DNA from: Planctomycetota bacterium
Lineage (GTDB): Bacteria > Planctomycetota > J058
NCBI GenBank assembly: GCA_019636275.1
Contig: JAHBXY010000033.1
Coordinates: forward strand, 1 to 64,000
Reading direction: 5' to 3'
Length of the DNA stretch: 64,000 bases
This document shows positions 1-9,421 of this stretch, piece by piece (the stretch's first letter is position 1; each line of letters starts with the position of its first letter). A model generated the notes under the pieces. The model was given only the letters and a program-made list of their open reading frames with translations, searched no databases and was not told the origin of the DNA. The position numbers were made by a program, and so were the translations under genes.

Positions 1-62
1 CTCGACCCACCGAGGCGCAGCGTGCGGGACGGCGGAACGGGGCCAGTTCGTGCCTCTCTCCG

Positions 63-112
63 GGACCTGCGAAATCGCCCGTCCTCGCGAGCGCGTCACA
101 CATCGCAGGTCC
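63..112. repeat. Inverted repeat in non-coding left edge
   Basis: The first 158 bases show no convincing gene. They contain a perfect 10-base inverted repeat, GGACCTGCGA at 63-72 and its complement at 103-112, separated by 30 bases. It could be a terminator or the remains of a mobile repeat. Nothing else recognisable was seen between 1 and 175. Confidence 0.35.
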
Positions 113-175
113 GAGCTCGAAGCATCGCGCAGCGGCTTCTTCTCGAGCTCAGAGAGAGTTGACGGCGCCAGGACG

Positions 176-209
176 CCCTCTGCTCTCTCTGCTCCTCTGT
201 GGTGAAACC
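176..209. repeat. Copy of dispersed AGAGGAGCAGAG repeat
   Basis: The stretch reads CCTCTGCTCTCTCTGCTCCTC followed by TGTGGTGAA. It matches the right arm of the repeat seen at 42479-42540 and 54726-54755. The matching left arm is not evident here, so this is probably a half or decayed copy. Confidence 0.5.
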
Positions 210-222
210 ATCCGGAAAGAGA

Positions 223-253
223 CAGGCGCGCGCGTCAACGACGCGCGCGCCTG
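223..253 (-). terminator. Rho-independent terminator after squalene-repeat gene
   Basis: There is a perfect 14-base-pair stem (CAGGCGCGCGCGTC at 223-236 with its complement at 240-253) and a 3-base loop. Read on the minus strand it lies 22 bases past the stop of the gene ending at 276 and is followed by a pyrimidine run (TCTCTTT). This is a classic intrinsic terminator. Confidence 0.75.
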
Positions 254-275
254 CCGAAGACGAGCGACCAACCGG

Positions 276-1838
276 TTACTGCTGTTCCGCGCGCTCGTAG
301 CGGTAGTAGATCTCCAGCGTCAGGGCGTTGATCGCCGTCGTGTAGACGCGCCCGGCCGCCAAAGCCCACTCGCACACCGGGTCCCACGAGCCGTCCTCGC
401 ACCCGCGCTGCCGCTGGCGGGGCAGGAGCGACTGCTGCATGGCCTTGTTCCAGTCCTTCCAGCGGTCGCCGCCGACCTGGAACATGGCGTAGGTCCCGTA
501 GTACCAGTAGTACATGTTGACCTTGCGGTAGTTGTTCGGGTCGGTCCACGTGGGCGGGTTGTCGGCCAGGACCTTGGCGCCCTTGCGGATCGCGTCCTCC
601 GAGCGGCGCTCGCCCGTGAAGATGCGGCAGATCACCGACACGGCGGTCATGCAGGGGGTCACGTCGTACTTGCCGTCGTTGGGGCCGAGGAACGACGACC
701 CGCCGCCGGGCGTCTCGTAGCCGACGTTGCCCTCGCTGTCGGTCGCGCGGATGAACCAGTTGCGCGCGCCGTCGAACGCCGCGTCGGGCACCTCGAGGCC
801 GGCCGTCTTGCCCGCCTTGAGGGCGAGCACGAACCAGCCGGTCGACGACGTGTCGTTGCGGCCCGAGCGCACGCCGTACTTCCAGCCGAGGCCGGGGTTC
901 TGCGAGTCGACGCAGAACTTGACCGCCTGCTCGGCGTAGCGCTTGAGCGTGAAGTCGCGCGACACGGCGTAGGCCTCGCACAGGGCCATGGTCGCGATCG
1001 AGTGGTTGTAGATCGACTCGCCGTGGCTGACGTCGTAGCCCACCGACCCGTCGGCCGCCTGCTGCTTCTTCAGCCAGTTCAGGCCCTTGTTCACGGTCGC
1101 CTTGAACGTGCCGAAGCGGTGCGTGTGGCCGTTGCCGAGGAACGCCAGGAGCGCCAGCGACGTGATGCCGACGTCGTAGTGCGAGTTGCCCGCCTCGGTG
1201 CCCGGGCCGGAGCAGCGCGGGCCGCGGCTGCAGTTCTGCTGCCAGCCGGCGGCGTCCCAGCGGCCGTCGGCCGACTGGTGGAACTTGAGCCAGCGCAGCG
1301 CCGCGGTCACCGCGCTCTCGGTGCCCTCGCTGCCGCCTTCGCGGGCGAGCGACCCCTTGCCCCAGCGCTGGCCGTAGGCGCCGGCCGCGCCGCCGCCGAC
1401 GCCGTAGGCGTCGACCACCGAGGTCGAGTCGAGGTTCTTGTTCGAGAGGTTCGAGAGGTCGGTGCCCTTGGGGACGTCCTGGGTGACCTCGACCTCCTCC
1501 TCGAGGATGATGATCGGCTTCTCGACCTGCTCCTCGGCCTCGATCTTGGGGGTCTTCTCCATGTCCCGCTTGAGCTCTTCGTCGTACTCCTGCGGCTTGA
1601 CCTCCCGCTTGGCGATGACGACCGCCTCCTTCTCGGCCGGCGGCGACGAGATGATGATCGCGGCCAGGATGAGCAGGATGCCCACGTGCACCAGGACGGA
1701 GATGCCGTAGGACGTGCTGAAGATGGCGATGATCTTGTTGCGGAGCTGCTCCTTCGTCTGGAGCTCGAACTCCTCCTCCTCGCCGACCTCGCCCTCGTCC
1801 TCGTAGTACTCCTCGTCGTCGGCCTTGCCCTTGCCCAT
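276..1838 (-). CDS. Prenyltransferase/squalene-oxidase repeat protein with TonB-like N-terminus
   Basis: The product is 520 residues. A very acidic cytoplasmic start (about 1-30) is followed by one membrane segment (about 44-65, VLVHVGILLILAAIII). A charged Lys/Glu/Pro stretch follows (about 66-115), as in TonB or GspL-like anchors. From about 175 onward there are alpha-alpha repeats of the terpene-cyclase type, with recurring W-L-K-x-x-Q-x-x-D-G-x-W/V motifs. The DxDD motif of true squalene-hopene cyclases was not seen, so a structural or binding role outside the membrane is likelier than cyclase activity. ATG is preceded by GGAGGAG at good spacing, and a strong promoter lies upstream. The gene stands alone. 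Proteins of this architecture are common and uncharacterised in Planctomycetota, and no substrate can be proposed. Confidence 0.85.
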   Translation of the reverse strand: MGKGKADDEEYYEDEGEVGEEEEFELQTKEQLRNKIIAIFSTSYGISVLVHVGILLILAAIIISSPPAEKEAVVIAKREVKPQEYDEELKRDMEKTPKIEAEEQVEKPIIILEEEVEVTQDVPKGTDLSNLSNKNLDSTSVVDAYGVGGGAAGAYGQRWGKGSLAREGGSEGTESAVTAALRWLKFHQSADGRWDAAGWQQNCSRGPRCSGPGTEAGNSHYDVGITSLALLAFLGNGHTHRFGTFKATVNKGLNWLKKQQAADGSVGYDVSHGESIYNHSIATMALCEAYAVSRDFTLKRYAEQAVKFCVDSQNPGLGWKYGVRSGRNDTSSTGWFVLALKAGKTAGLEVPDAAFDGARNWFIRATDSEGNVGYETPGGGSSFLGPNDGKYDVTPCMTAVSVICRIFTGERRSEDAIRKGAKVLADNPPTWTDPNNYRKVNMYYWYYGTYAMFQVGGDRWKDWNKAMQQSLLPRQRQRGCEDGSWDPVCEWALAAGRVYTTAINALTLEIYYRYERAEQQ

Positions 1839-1865
1839 GGGGACGCTCCTCCAGCCTGTCTCGGC

Positions 1866-1902
1866 GTAGGGGAGTCTAGTCGGGGTCTTGCCAAAAAGTC
1901 AA
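1866..1902 (-). promoter_or_regulatory. Sigma-70-type promoter of squalene-repeat gene
   Basis: On the minus strand TTGACT (1897-1902) and TAGACT (1873-1878) are separated by 18 bases. They match the -35 and -10 consensus at 5 and 4 of 6 positions. The predicted start near 1866 gives a short leader containing the GGAGGAG ribosome site at 1846-1852. Confidence 0.65.
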
Positions 1903-1983
1903 GCGCACCCCGGTGGGGTCCGTCACGGGATTGCAAAACGGGCAAGCCGGGCGACTCAGTCCCTTGCGCGCTTATGACTTACG

Positions 1984-3087
1984 TCAGTTGCCGGGCGCTG
2001 GAAGGAACACCAGGACGTGGGCGTCGGCGCGGGCCTTCGTGATGAAGGCGTCGCGCCGCTTCTCCCACACCTCTTCCTTGAGCTCGAGCTCGAGCCGCTC
2101 CTGCACCTCCTCGAGCGGGAGGACGCCCTGGTCCTGGCGGTCGACGAGGAGGAGCAGGTGGAGCGCGCGGACCGGCCCCGACCGCACGGAGCCGGAGGTC
2201 TCGACGATCTCGCTCAGCTCGCCCACGGCCATGGCGGCCACGCGCGACGGGACCGGCGGGAACAGGCTCGCCTCGTGCAGCCTGTGCGTGGCGATCACCT
2301 CCTCGCGGTCGACGACCAGGCCCATGGAGTAGGTGCGCTGGGCGTGCTCGAAGGCCAGCTCGCCCGAGTCGATCTTCGCCCGCAGCTCCGTGGCGAAGGC
2401 GCGGGCGTCCCAGTCCTTGTCGCGGATCTTCTTGCGCAGGTCGGCCGGGATGTGGCGCAGGCTCATCGCATCCTCGAGCGGGTCGAGGTAGAGCACGATC
2501 TGGCGCAGGCGGAGCTCGCCCGGCCGCTCGAACTCGGCCCGACGGAGCTCGTACTGGTGGCGGATCTCGGTGGGCGTGATGAAGATCTCGCGCGAGACGC
2601 TCGTGAGCAGCAGCTTCGTGATGTGCAGGTTCGCGCGCTTGCGCTCGACGAAGTACTCGTAGGGGACCTCGATCCGCCGCAGCGCCTCGCGCAGGCCGTC
2701 GATCCCGCCCGGCTGGCGCTCGGCCATGCGGGCGATCTCCTGGTTGAGGCGCTCCTCGTCGTTGCTCGTCAGCTCGACCTTCGCCTCCTTGGCCTTGTGG
2801 AGGAGGACCTTCTGGGCGATCAGGCCCAGCTCGCCCTTCTCCACGCCCTCGTGGAGGATCGCGCGGCGGAACTCCTGCCGCTCGCGCGAGTCGCCGCGGG
2901 GCAGGTCGTGGTAGGCGGGGTGCAGGCGGCAGGCGAGCTCGAGCTCGCGCAGGGTGATCGGCTCGCCCTCGACGATGGCCACGAGCGCGTCGGCCCAGGC
3001 GGGCTCCTGCGCGCGGACCGGGGCGGGGGCCAGGGCCGCGCAGGCGAGGAGGGCGGCGACGATGTGGAGGAGGCGGGCGTTGATCAC
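1984..3087 (-). CDS. SurA/parvulin-like periplasmic foldase
   Basis: The product is 367 residues from a GTG start, chosen because it gives an immediate signal peptide (MINARLLHIVAALLACAALA, ending AQ near 27). An upstream extension would be proline/arginine-rich shadow. Residues about 30-200 resemble the SurA N-terminal chaperone domain (ALVAIVEGEPITLRELE, helical with E/R-rich coils). The part from about 215 (LRLRQIVLYLD) resembles a weak parvulin peptidyl-prolyl isomerase core, without a confidently recognisable active site. It probably escorts outer-membrane or exported proteins in the periplasm. A TAGAGT -10-like box sits at 3134-3139. The gene is divergent from dnaE. Confidence 0.7.
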   Translation of the reverse strand: MINARLLHIVAALLACAALAPAPVRAQEPAWADALVAIVEGEPITLRELELACRLHPAYHDLPRGDSRERQEFRRAILHEGVEKGELGLIAQKVLLHKAKEAKVELTSNDEERLNQEIARMAERQPGGIDGLREALRRIEVPYEYFVERKRANLHITKLLLTSVSREIFITPTEIRHQYELRRAEFERPGELRLRQIVLYLDPLEDAMSLRHIPADLRKKIRDKDWDARAFATELRAKIDSGELAFEHAQRTYSMGLVVDREEVIATHRLHEASLFPPVPSRVAAMAVGELSEIVETSGSVRSGPVRALHLLLLVDRQDQGVLPLEEVQERLELELKEEVWEKRRDAFITKARADAHVLVFLPAPGN

Positions 3088-3355
3088 GACGTCCGTGGGC
3101 TCTCGCTGCGCCGGCCGCCGGCGCCAGGGATTCACTCTAGCAGACCCGAGCACCCGCGCCCGTGCGGGGACATGTCCCCAACGGGTCCACAGGCGGTCCA
3201 CAGGCGCCTGAACGCCGCCCGACGCGTTCCCCACAATCCGGGGCCGTCGTCGACCCGGGCCTGTCGGGGCGGGAGACTACAACGGAGACACGGCCGCGAG
3301 GCCCGCCGCGGCGGCGGGAGACGCGGCGTCCACGCCTCACCGTCGGGTCAGGACC

Positions 3356-6300
3356 ATGCACGCGAGCGACTTCGTCCACCTGCACGTCCACTCCGACTAC
3401 AGCCTGCTCGACGGCGTGGCGCGGATCCCCAAGCTCGTCAAGCGGACGCGCGAGTGCGGCCAGAAGGCCATCGCGCTCACCGACCACGGCACGGTCTCGG
3501 GGATCGTCTCCTTCTACAAGGACGCGCAGAAGGCCGAGGTCAAGCCGATCCTCGGCTGCGAGGTCTACATGTCGCTCGGCGCCATGACCGAGCGCGCCAA
3601 GGGCTACCACCACCTGACGATCCTGGCCAAGGACGACGCCGGCTGGAAGAACCTCTCGCGGCTCTCGTCGGTGGCCAACCTCGAGGGCTTCTACTTCCGC
3701 CCGCGGATCGACTGGGACACGCTCCTGCGCCTCAAGGAGGGGCTGATCGTCCTCTCGGGCTGCCTCAAGGGGCCGATCTCGGAGCCGCTGATCGCCGGCG
3801 ACCACGCGCGCGCGCGCGAGGTCGCCATCCGCTTCCGCGACGTGTTCGGCGAGGACTTCTACCTGGAGGTCCAGCCCAACTCGATCCCGGAGCAGGCGGT
3901 CGTCAACGAGGGGCTGGGCAAGCTGTCGAAGGAGCTGGGGATCAAGCTCGTCGCCACGTGCGACCTGCACTACATAGACCCCCAGGACGCGCCGGCGCAG
4001 GAGGTGCGCATCTGCATCGCGTCGGGCAAGACGATCTCCGACCCCAGCCGCCTGCAGATGAAGGAGGACTTCTTCTTCCGCAGCACCGAGCAGATGGCCT
4101 CGTCGTTTCGGGACTGGCCGCAGGCGATCCTGGCCACGCGCGAGATCGCCGAGAAGGTCTCGGTCTACGACCTCCTGCCCGGGACGAAGAACAAGTACTT
4201 CCTGCCGATCTTCGTGCCGCCCGACGGCTCGGAGCCGCGGGCCTACTTCGCCGCGCAGTGCGAGGCGGGGCTGCTCCGCCGCTACGGCGCGACGCCGACC
4301 AAGGAGCAGCGCGAGCGGCTCGACTACGAGAAGGAGGTCATCGAGCGGCTCGGGTTCATCAACTACTTCCTGATCGTGGCCGACTTCATCGACTGGGCGC
4401 GCACGCACGACTGCGCCGTCGGCCCCGGCCGCGGCTCGGCCGCCGGCTCGATCGTGGCCTACTGCCTGGGGATCACCGACATCGACCCCCTGCGCTACGA
4501 CCTGCTGTTCGAGCGCTTCCTCAACCCGTCGCGCGTCACGATGCCCGACATCGACGTGGACTTCTGCGAGTCGAACCGCCCGCGCGTGATCGACTACGTG
4601 CGCGACAAGTACGGCGCCGAGAACGTGTGCCAGATCGTGACCTTCGGCACGCTCAAGCCCAAGGCCGTGATCAAGGACGTCGGGCGCGTGCTCGAGCTGC
4701 CCTTCGCCGAGGTCGACCGGATCAGCAAGTTCATCCCCGACGGGCCGAAGCTCAAGTCGCTCGACCAGGCCTTCTCCGAGTCGCCCGAGCTGGCGCAGCT
4801 CCGCGGCGACCCGCGCTACACCAAGCTGTTCGAGATGGCGCTGGCGCTCGAGGGGGTCAACCGCCACGCCGGCAAGCACGCCGCCGGCGTCGTGATCTCG
4901 GACACGAACCTCTACGAGCGCATCCCCCTCATGCAGGTGAAGGGGGACAAGACGACGCAGTTCACCATGATGGAGGTCGAGGAGGTCGGCCTCCTCAAGA
5001 TGGACTTCCTCGGCCTGCGCACGCTCACGCTGATCGAGGACACGCTGCGCCTCCTGCGCAAGCGCGGCGTCGAGCTCGACCTCGACCACGCGCCGCTCGA
5101 CGACAAGGCCACCTACGAGCTCCTCAGCCGCGGCGAGACGGCCGGCGTGTTCCAGCTGGAATCCTCGGGGTTCAGGAAGCTCCTCAAGGAGGCCAGGCCC
5201 GACCGCTTCGAGGACATCATCGCCCTGATCGCGCTCTACCGGCCGGGCCCGCTGGGCTCGAAGATGGACCAGCAGTTCATCGACACGAAGCACGGCCGCG
5301 AGCCGCTCAAGTTCCTCACCCCGCTCCTCGAGCCGATCCTCGGCGAGACGTACGGCTGCATCCTCTACCAGGAGCAGGTCATGCGGATCGCCAACCAGAT
5401 CGCCGGCCTGTCCATGACGGACGCCGATGCCCTGCGCAAGGCCATGGGCAAGAAGAACGCGGCCCTGATGGAGAAGTACCGCCCGAAGTTCATCGAGGGC
5501 TTCGTGGCCAAGGGCGCGGCGTCGGAGATCGCGCAGCAGGTGTGGGATCAGATTGCATTTTTTGCGGAATATGGATTCAACAAGAGTCACTCCGCCGCCT
5601 ATGGCCTGGTGACCTACCGCACCGCGTACCTCAAGACCCACCACCCGGCCGAGTTCATGGCCGCGACGCTGACCTCGTTCTCCGGCGACACCGACAAGCT
5701 GCTCGAGTACAAGGCCGAGGTCGAGCGCATGGGGATCGCGCTCGTGCCGCCCGACGTGAGCCAGAGCGACGAGACCTTCGACGTGCGCGACGGGAAGATC
5801 GTCTACGGCCTGAGCGCGATCAAGGGCCTGGGCGAGGGCGCGGTCGCCGAGGTGGTCAAGGCGCGCCGCAAGGTGGGGAGCTTCCGGTCGATCTTCCAGT
5901 TCTGCGAGGAGGTCGACCACAAGTCGCTGAACAAGTCGCTCCTCGAGCCGCTGGTCAAGGCGGGCGCGTTCGACACGACGGGGGCGAAGCGCCGGCAGCT
6001 CTTCGAGGTGATCGACCAGGCCCTGCAGATGGGCATCCAGGAGCAGAAGGACCGCCTGTCGCAGCAGACGAGCCTGTTCGGCGGCGACCTGGGCGGCGCC
6101 AAGCAGGACCTGGCGGCGATCGAGGCCGGGCTCCTGCCCAACGTCCCCGAGTGGAAGGACTCGGAGCTGCTGGCCTTCGAGCGCGAGGCGCTGGGCTTCT
6201 TCCTCACGCGCCACCCGCTCGACCCGCACAAGGAGACGCTCCTGCGCTTCGCGACGGCCAAGACGGCCGAGCTGGCGGCGCTGGGCGACAAGGCCGAGGT

Positions 6301-6808
6301 GACGGTCGGCGGCATGATCGTCGGCGTGCGCACGCTGCTGGACAAGAAGGGCAACACGATGGCCTTCCTGACCATCGAGGACTTCTCCGGCAAGTGCGAC
6401 GCGGTGATCTTCGGCAGCACCTACGGCGACGTGCGCCAGCACTGCGTCCAGGACAACGTGATCTTCATCCGCGGCAAGGTGTCGACCAACCGCGAGCCGC
6501 CGTCGGTGATCGTCGACAAGATCCTCCCGGCCAGCGACGCCGCCGGGCAGCTCCGCGTGTCGGTGCAGGCGGAGCTCGTGCTCGAGGAGACGACGCAGGA
6601 CATGCTCAAGCGCTTCCGCGAGGTGCTCCTGCAGCACCGCGGCAACGACGCCGTCTACTACTCGTTCCGCCGCCAGGCCGACCAGTCGGTCGCCGGGCCG
6701 TTCCGCGTCGGCTCGCACTTCCGCGTCAAGGGCAGCGACGCCCTGCGTGACGACCTGCTGGCCGTCCTCGGCCCGTCGACCCAGGTGCGCATCGGCGCGG
6801 CGCTGTGA
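3356..6808 (+). CDS. dnaE: DNA polymerase III alpha subunit
   Basis: The product is 1,150 residues, the usual length for DnaE1, the replicative polymerase. An N-terminal PHP domain begins at about residue 10 (HVHSDYSLLDG, then LTDHGTVSG). The C-family polymerase core carries the catalytic MPDIDVDFCE near 400 and GPGRGSAAGS just before it. The highly conserved FFAEYGFNKSHSAAYG is near 737-752. A helix-hairpin-helix region and a C-terminal OB fold (VGGMIVGVRTLLDKKGNT near 983) follow. ATG is preceded by AGGA. One oddity is that codons 731-750 are AT-ending (ATT GCA TTT TTT GAA TAT GGA AGT) in a gene that is otherwise almost wholly GC-ending. It is not obviously in an operon. Confidence 0.97.
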   Translation: MHASDFVHLHVHSDYSLLDGVARIPKLVKRTRECGQKAIALTDHGTVSGIVSFYKDAQKAEVKPILGCEVYMSLGAMTERAKGYHHLTILAKDDAGWKNLSRLSSVANLEGFYFRPRIDWDTLLRLKEGLIVLSGCLKGPISEPLIAGDHARAREVAIRFRDVFGEDFYLEVQPNSIPEQAVVNEGLGKLSKELGIKLVATCDLHYIDPQDAPAQEVRICIASGKTISDPSRLQMKEDFFFRSTEQMASSFRDWPQAILATREIAEKVSVYDLLPGTKNKYFLPIFVPPDGSEPRAYFAAQCEAGLLRRYGATPTKEQRERLDYEKEVIERLGFINYFLIVADFIDWARTHDCAVGPGRGSAAGSIVAYCLGITDIDPLRYDLLFERFLNPSRVTMPDIDVDFCESNRPRVIDYVRDKYGAENVCQIVTFGTLKPKAVIKDVGRVLELPFAEVDRISKFIPDGPKLKSLDQAFSESPELAQLRGDPRYTKLFEMALALEGVNRHAGKHAAGVVISDTNLYERIPLMQVKGDKTTQFTMMEVEEVGLLKMDFLGLRTLTLIEDTLRLLRKRGVELDLDHAPLDDKATYELLSRGETAGVFQLESSGFRKLLKEARPDRFEDIIALIALYRPGPLGSKMDQQFIDTKHGREPLKFLTPLLEPILGETYGCILYQEQVMRIANQIAGLSMTDADALRKAMGKKNAALMEKYRPKFIEGFVAKGAASEIAQQVWDQIAFFAEYGFNKSHSAAYGLVTYRTAYLKTHHPAEFMAATLTSFSGDTDKLLEYKAEVERMGIALVPPDVSQSDETFDVRDGKIVYGLSAIKGLGEGAVAEVVKARRKVGSFRSIFQFCEEVDHKSLNKSLLEPLVKAGAFDTTGAKRRQLFEVIDQALQMGIQEQKDRLSQQTSLFGGDLGGAKQDLAAIEAGLLPNVPEWKDSELLAFEREALGFFLTRHPLDPHKETLLRFATAKTAELAALGDKAEVTVGGMIVGVRTLLDKKGNTMAFLTIEDFSGKCDAVIFGSTYGDVRQHCVQDNVIFIRGKVSTNREPPSVIVDKILPASDAAGQLRVSVQAELVLEETTQDMLKRFREVLLQHRGNDAVYYSFRRQADQSVAGPFRVGSHFRVKGSDALRDDLLAVLGPSTQVRIGAAL

Positions 6809-6865
6809 CCAGGTGACGCTCGCGGCGCGCTTGCGCGCGCCGGGGCGCGGCCGGAGCATGCCCGT

Positions 6866-8968
6866 GTGAACCCGCACGACGACGAGGACGCCACCCGCAC
6901 GCGCGTGGGGGCGGCGAAGCCCGCCAGCGCCGGCGGCGCCCCGCTCAGCGCCTCGGGCGAGTGGCGGCGCCGCTGGTTCCCCGGCGTGCGGCTCGGCGAC
7001 CACGAGCTCGTCCGCCCGCTCGGCCAGGGCGGCATGGGGGCCGTGTGGGTGGCCCGGCACCTGCCGACCGGCGCGGAGCGAGCGCTGAAGCTCCTCATGT
7101 TCGACGACGGGATCAACCCGCAGGCGCTGGCCCGCTTCCGCCGCGAGGGCCAGGCGCAGGCCAGCGGCAGCGCCCACCCCAACGTGCTGCGCGTCCTCTC
7201 GGCCGGCGAGGACGCGGACGTCGCCTACCTGGTCATGGAGCTGGCGAGCGGGGGCGACCTCAAGGCGCGGCTCAAGCACGGGCCGCTCGACGCGCGGGCC
7301 TCGGCCGAGCTCGCCCTCGAGCTCGCGCGCGGCCTCGCGCACGTGCACGCGCAGGGGGTCCTCCACCGCGACCTGAAGCCGGCGAACGTCGTCTTCGACG
7401 AGCACGGGACGCCGAAGCTCATGGACTTCGGCCTGGCGACGCTCGCCGGCGCCGACCGGCTGACGAAGACGGGGACGCTCCTGGGGACGCCGGCCTACAT
7501 GCCGCCCGAGCAGGCGGGGGGCGAGCACGTCGACGAGCGGGCCGACGTCTACGCGCTGGGTGCCGTGCTCTACCACTGCCTCACCGGGCAGCCCCCCTTC
7601 GACGGCGGCACGGCGATGGAGCTCGTGCGGCGCGTCCTCATGGAGCCCGTCCGCCCGCCGCGCGCGCTCGTCGCCGAGGTGCCGCCGGCGCTCGAGCGGG
7701 TCGTGCTGCGCGCCCTGGAGAAGGCGCCCGAGGCGCGCTACCCCACGGCCCGCGCCCTCGCGGCCGACCTGGAGCGCTTCCTCGCCGGCGAGGAGGTCGA
7801 GGCGCCGGCGCGCGGGCGCCGGGCCCTCGCCTGGGTCGCCGTGGCCGGCGGGGCGCTGGTCGCGCTGGCCGTCGCCGGATCCCTGGCCGGGCGCCCGAAG
7901 CCCGCGGCGGAAGAGCCGGCGCGCGGCCAGCGGCCGTCGCTCCCGACCGCCACGGCGCTCCTCGAGCCGGGGCTGCTCGACCCCGAGGCCATGAAGCTGG
8001 CGAGCAGCGAGGTCGCCGCCGCGCTCCGCGGGTGGCGGCTCTACCCCGCCGGCACCAGCACCCTGCGGGTGCGCGCCGAGGTCGCGCGCGGCGCCTCGCT
8101 CGTCCTGACGAAGCAGCTCCCGGCCCCCGCCGCCGACGGCCTGCCCGCCGGGTCACGGGTGCTCGCCGAGGAGCGGCTCCCCCCGGGCAGCCACGCGCGC
8201 ACCCTGCGGCTGGAGACCGGCTGGCACACCCTCACCCTCAAGCCTGACTCGGCCGAGGACTCCGTCCACCGGCGCGACCTGGTCGTGCTCCCCGTCGGCC
8301 TCGAACTGGCGACGGACGTCGGACCGCACGCCGTGCTCGCGTCGCCCGACGGCTCGCTCCTCCTGCTGGTCACGCCCGGGGCGGAGGGGCCGCCGAGAGG
8401 CACCGTCGTGGCCCCGTACTTCCTGGGCGCGTACGAGGTGAGCCGGGCGCAGGTCGACGCCTGGCGCGGGCGGCGGGCAGACGGCCTGGGCGTGCCGGAC
8501 CCCCCGCCGCTGGTGGACGACGCCGGCCGGTCTCACGTCCTGCGGCCTGACGATCCGGCGCTCTTCGTCAGCGCCGCCGAGGCCGAGGAGTACTGCCGCT
8601 GGGCGGGGCTGCGCCTCCCGACGCAGACCGAGTGGGAGTATGCGGCCCTGAGGGTGGAGGAGGGCAACGTGGCGGGCGACGCGGACGGCTTCCCGTTCAC
8701 CTGCAAGGTGAGCGAGCCGCCCGACCGGCCCGGGTGGCGCGGGCGGTGGGGGCACCTCAACCTCAGGGGGAACGCGTGGGAGTTCGTCCAGTGGGACGGG
8801 GTCACGGAGGGGCCGAACCGCGCCCTCAACTACGGGGGAGGCTGGAACCGCGCGCCTGACTTCCGCGTACGGGACCCCAGCGGCGTCCCGATGGACAACA
8901 CGGGGTTTCGCGTCGCCCGGAGCGTCGGCCCCGAGCCGGGCCGCCAGGACTCCTACGACGCCCGCTGA
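6866..8968 (+). CDS. Serine/threonine kinase fused to formylglycine-enzyme-like domain
   Basis: The product is 700 residues from GTG. A complete Hanks-type kinase occupies about 45-315: glycine loop LGQGGMGAVWVA, lysine in RALKLL, HRDLKPANVVFD, DFGLA, and GTPAYMPPEQ. A membrane segment follows at about 325-348 (LAWVAVAGGALVALAVAG), then a beta-rich region. The C-terminal domain (about 510-690) is of the FGE-sulfatase/SUMF1 fold (YFLGAYEVSRAQVDAW, EYCRWAGLRLPTQTEWEYAA, NLRGNAWEFVQW, GGGWNRAP, GFRVAR). Kinase and FGE fusions are known in planctomycetes and myxobacteria. The outer domain is likelier to bind or sense than to oxidise cysteine. The gene follows dnaE by 57 bases and converges on the cupin gene. 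Confidence 0.92.
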   Translation: MNPHDDEDATRTRVGAAKPASAGGAPLSASGEWRRRWFPGVRLGDHELVRPLGQGGMGAVWVARHLPTGAERALKLLMFDDGINPQALARFRREGQAQASGSAHPNVLRVLSAGEDADVAYLVMELASGGDLKARLKHGPLDARASAELALELARGLAHVHAQGVLHRDLKPANVVFDEHGTPKLMDFGLATLAGADRLTKTGTLLGTPAYMPPEQAGGEHVDERADVYALGAVLYHCLTGQPPFDGGTAMELVRRVLMEPVRPPRALVAEVPPALERVVLRALEKAPEARYPTARALAADLERFLAGEEVEAPARGRRALAWVAVAGGALVALAVAGSLAGRPKPAAEEPARGQRPSLPTATALLEPGLLDPEAMKLASSEVAAALRGWRLYPAGTSTLRVRAEVARGASLVLTKQLPAPAADGLPAGSRVLAEERLPPGSHARTLRLETGWHTLTLKPDSAEDSVHRRDLVVLPVGLELATDVGPHAVLASPDGSLLLLVTPGAEGPPRGTVVAPYFLGAYEVSRAQVDAWRGRRADGLGVPDPPPLVDDAGRSHVLRPDDPALFVSAAEAEEYCRWAGLRLPTQTEWEYAALRVEEGNVAGDADGFPFTCKVSEPPDRPGWRGRWGHLNLRGNAWEFVQWDGVTEGPNRALNYGGGWNRAPDFRVRDPSGVPMDNTGFRVARSVGPEPGRQDSYDAR

Positions 8969-8978
8969 CCGCGAGCCG

Positions 8979-9421
8979 TCACACGCAGATGTCGCACACG
9001 CCGTAGCCCTCGACGGGCACCGGCCGGTCGCGCTCGGCGTTGACGACGCACAGGAACCCGAACGGCTCGCTCGAGCCCGCCGGCGCGCCGAACTGGTGCG
9101 GGTCGCCGGGCGCCACGTAGACGACGTCGCCCGGGCCGACGTCGTGCCTGCCGTCGGAGATCAGCGCCACCCCGCGCCCGCGCACGACGTAGACCACGTG
9201 CTCGTGCTCGTGGCGCTCATAGGTGGTGAAGCCGCCCGGGGCGACCTCGAAGTAGCGCAGGTGGAAGCGCGGCGACTCGCCGCGCTTGCCGATCAGCTCG
9301 CGCCGGGTCACGCCCCGATAGGTCTCGGTCGTCGGCTTGTAGGGCTCGAGCGGCACGCCGGCCCAGGTGAAGCCGTCGCCCTTCCTGAGCACCTTGCTGA
9401 CGTTGCCCTGCGGGACGTCGC

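Noticed and set aside
1..175. End of a gene cut by the left edge
   Set aside because: No frame shows protein-like composition, and palindromes and repeat arms dominate.
2017..7576. Very long open frames opposite or out of frame with dnaE (over 1,400 codons each way)
   Set aside because: They are Arg/Ala/Pro or Leu/Val/Glu-rich shadows created by high GC content. dnaE in the other frame explains the region fully.
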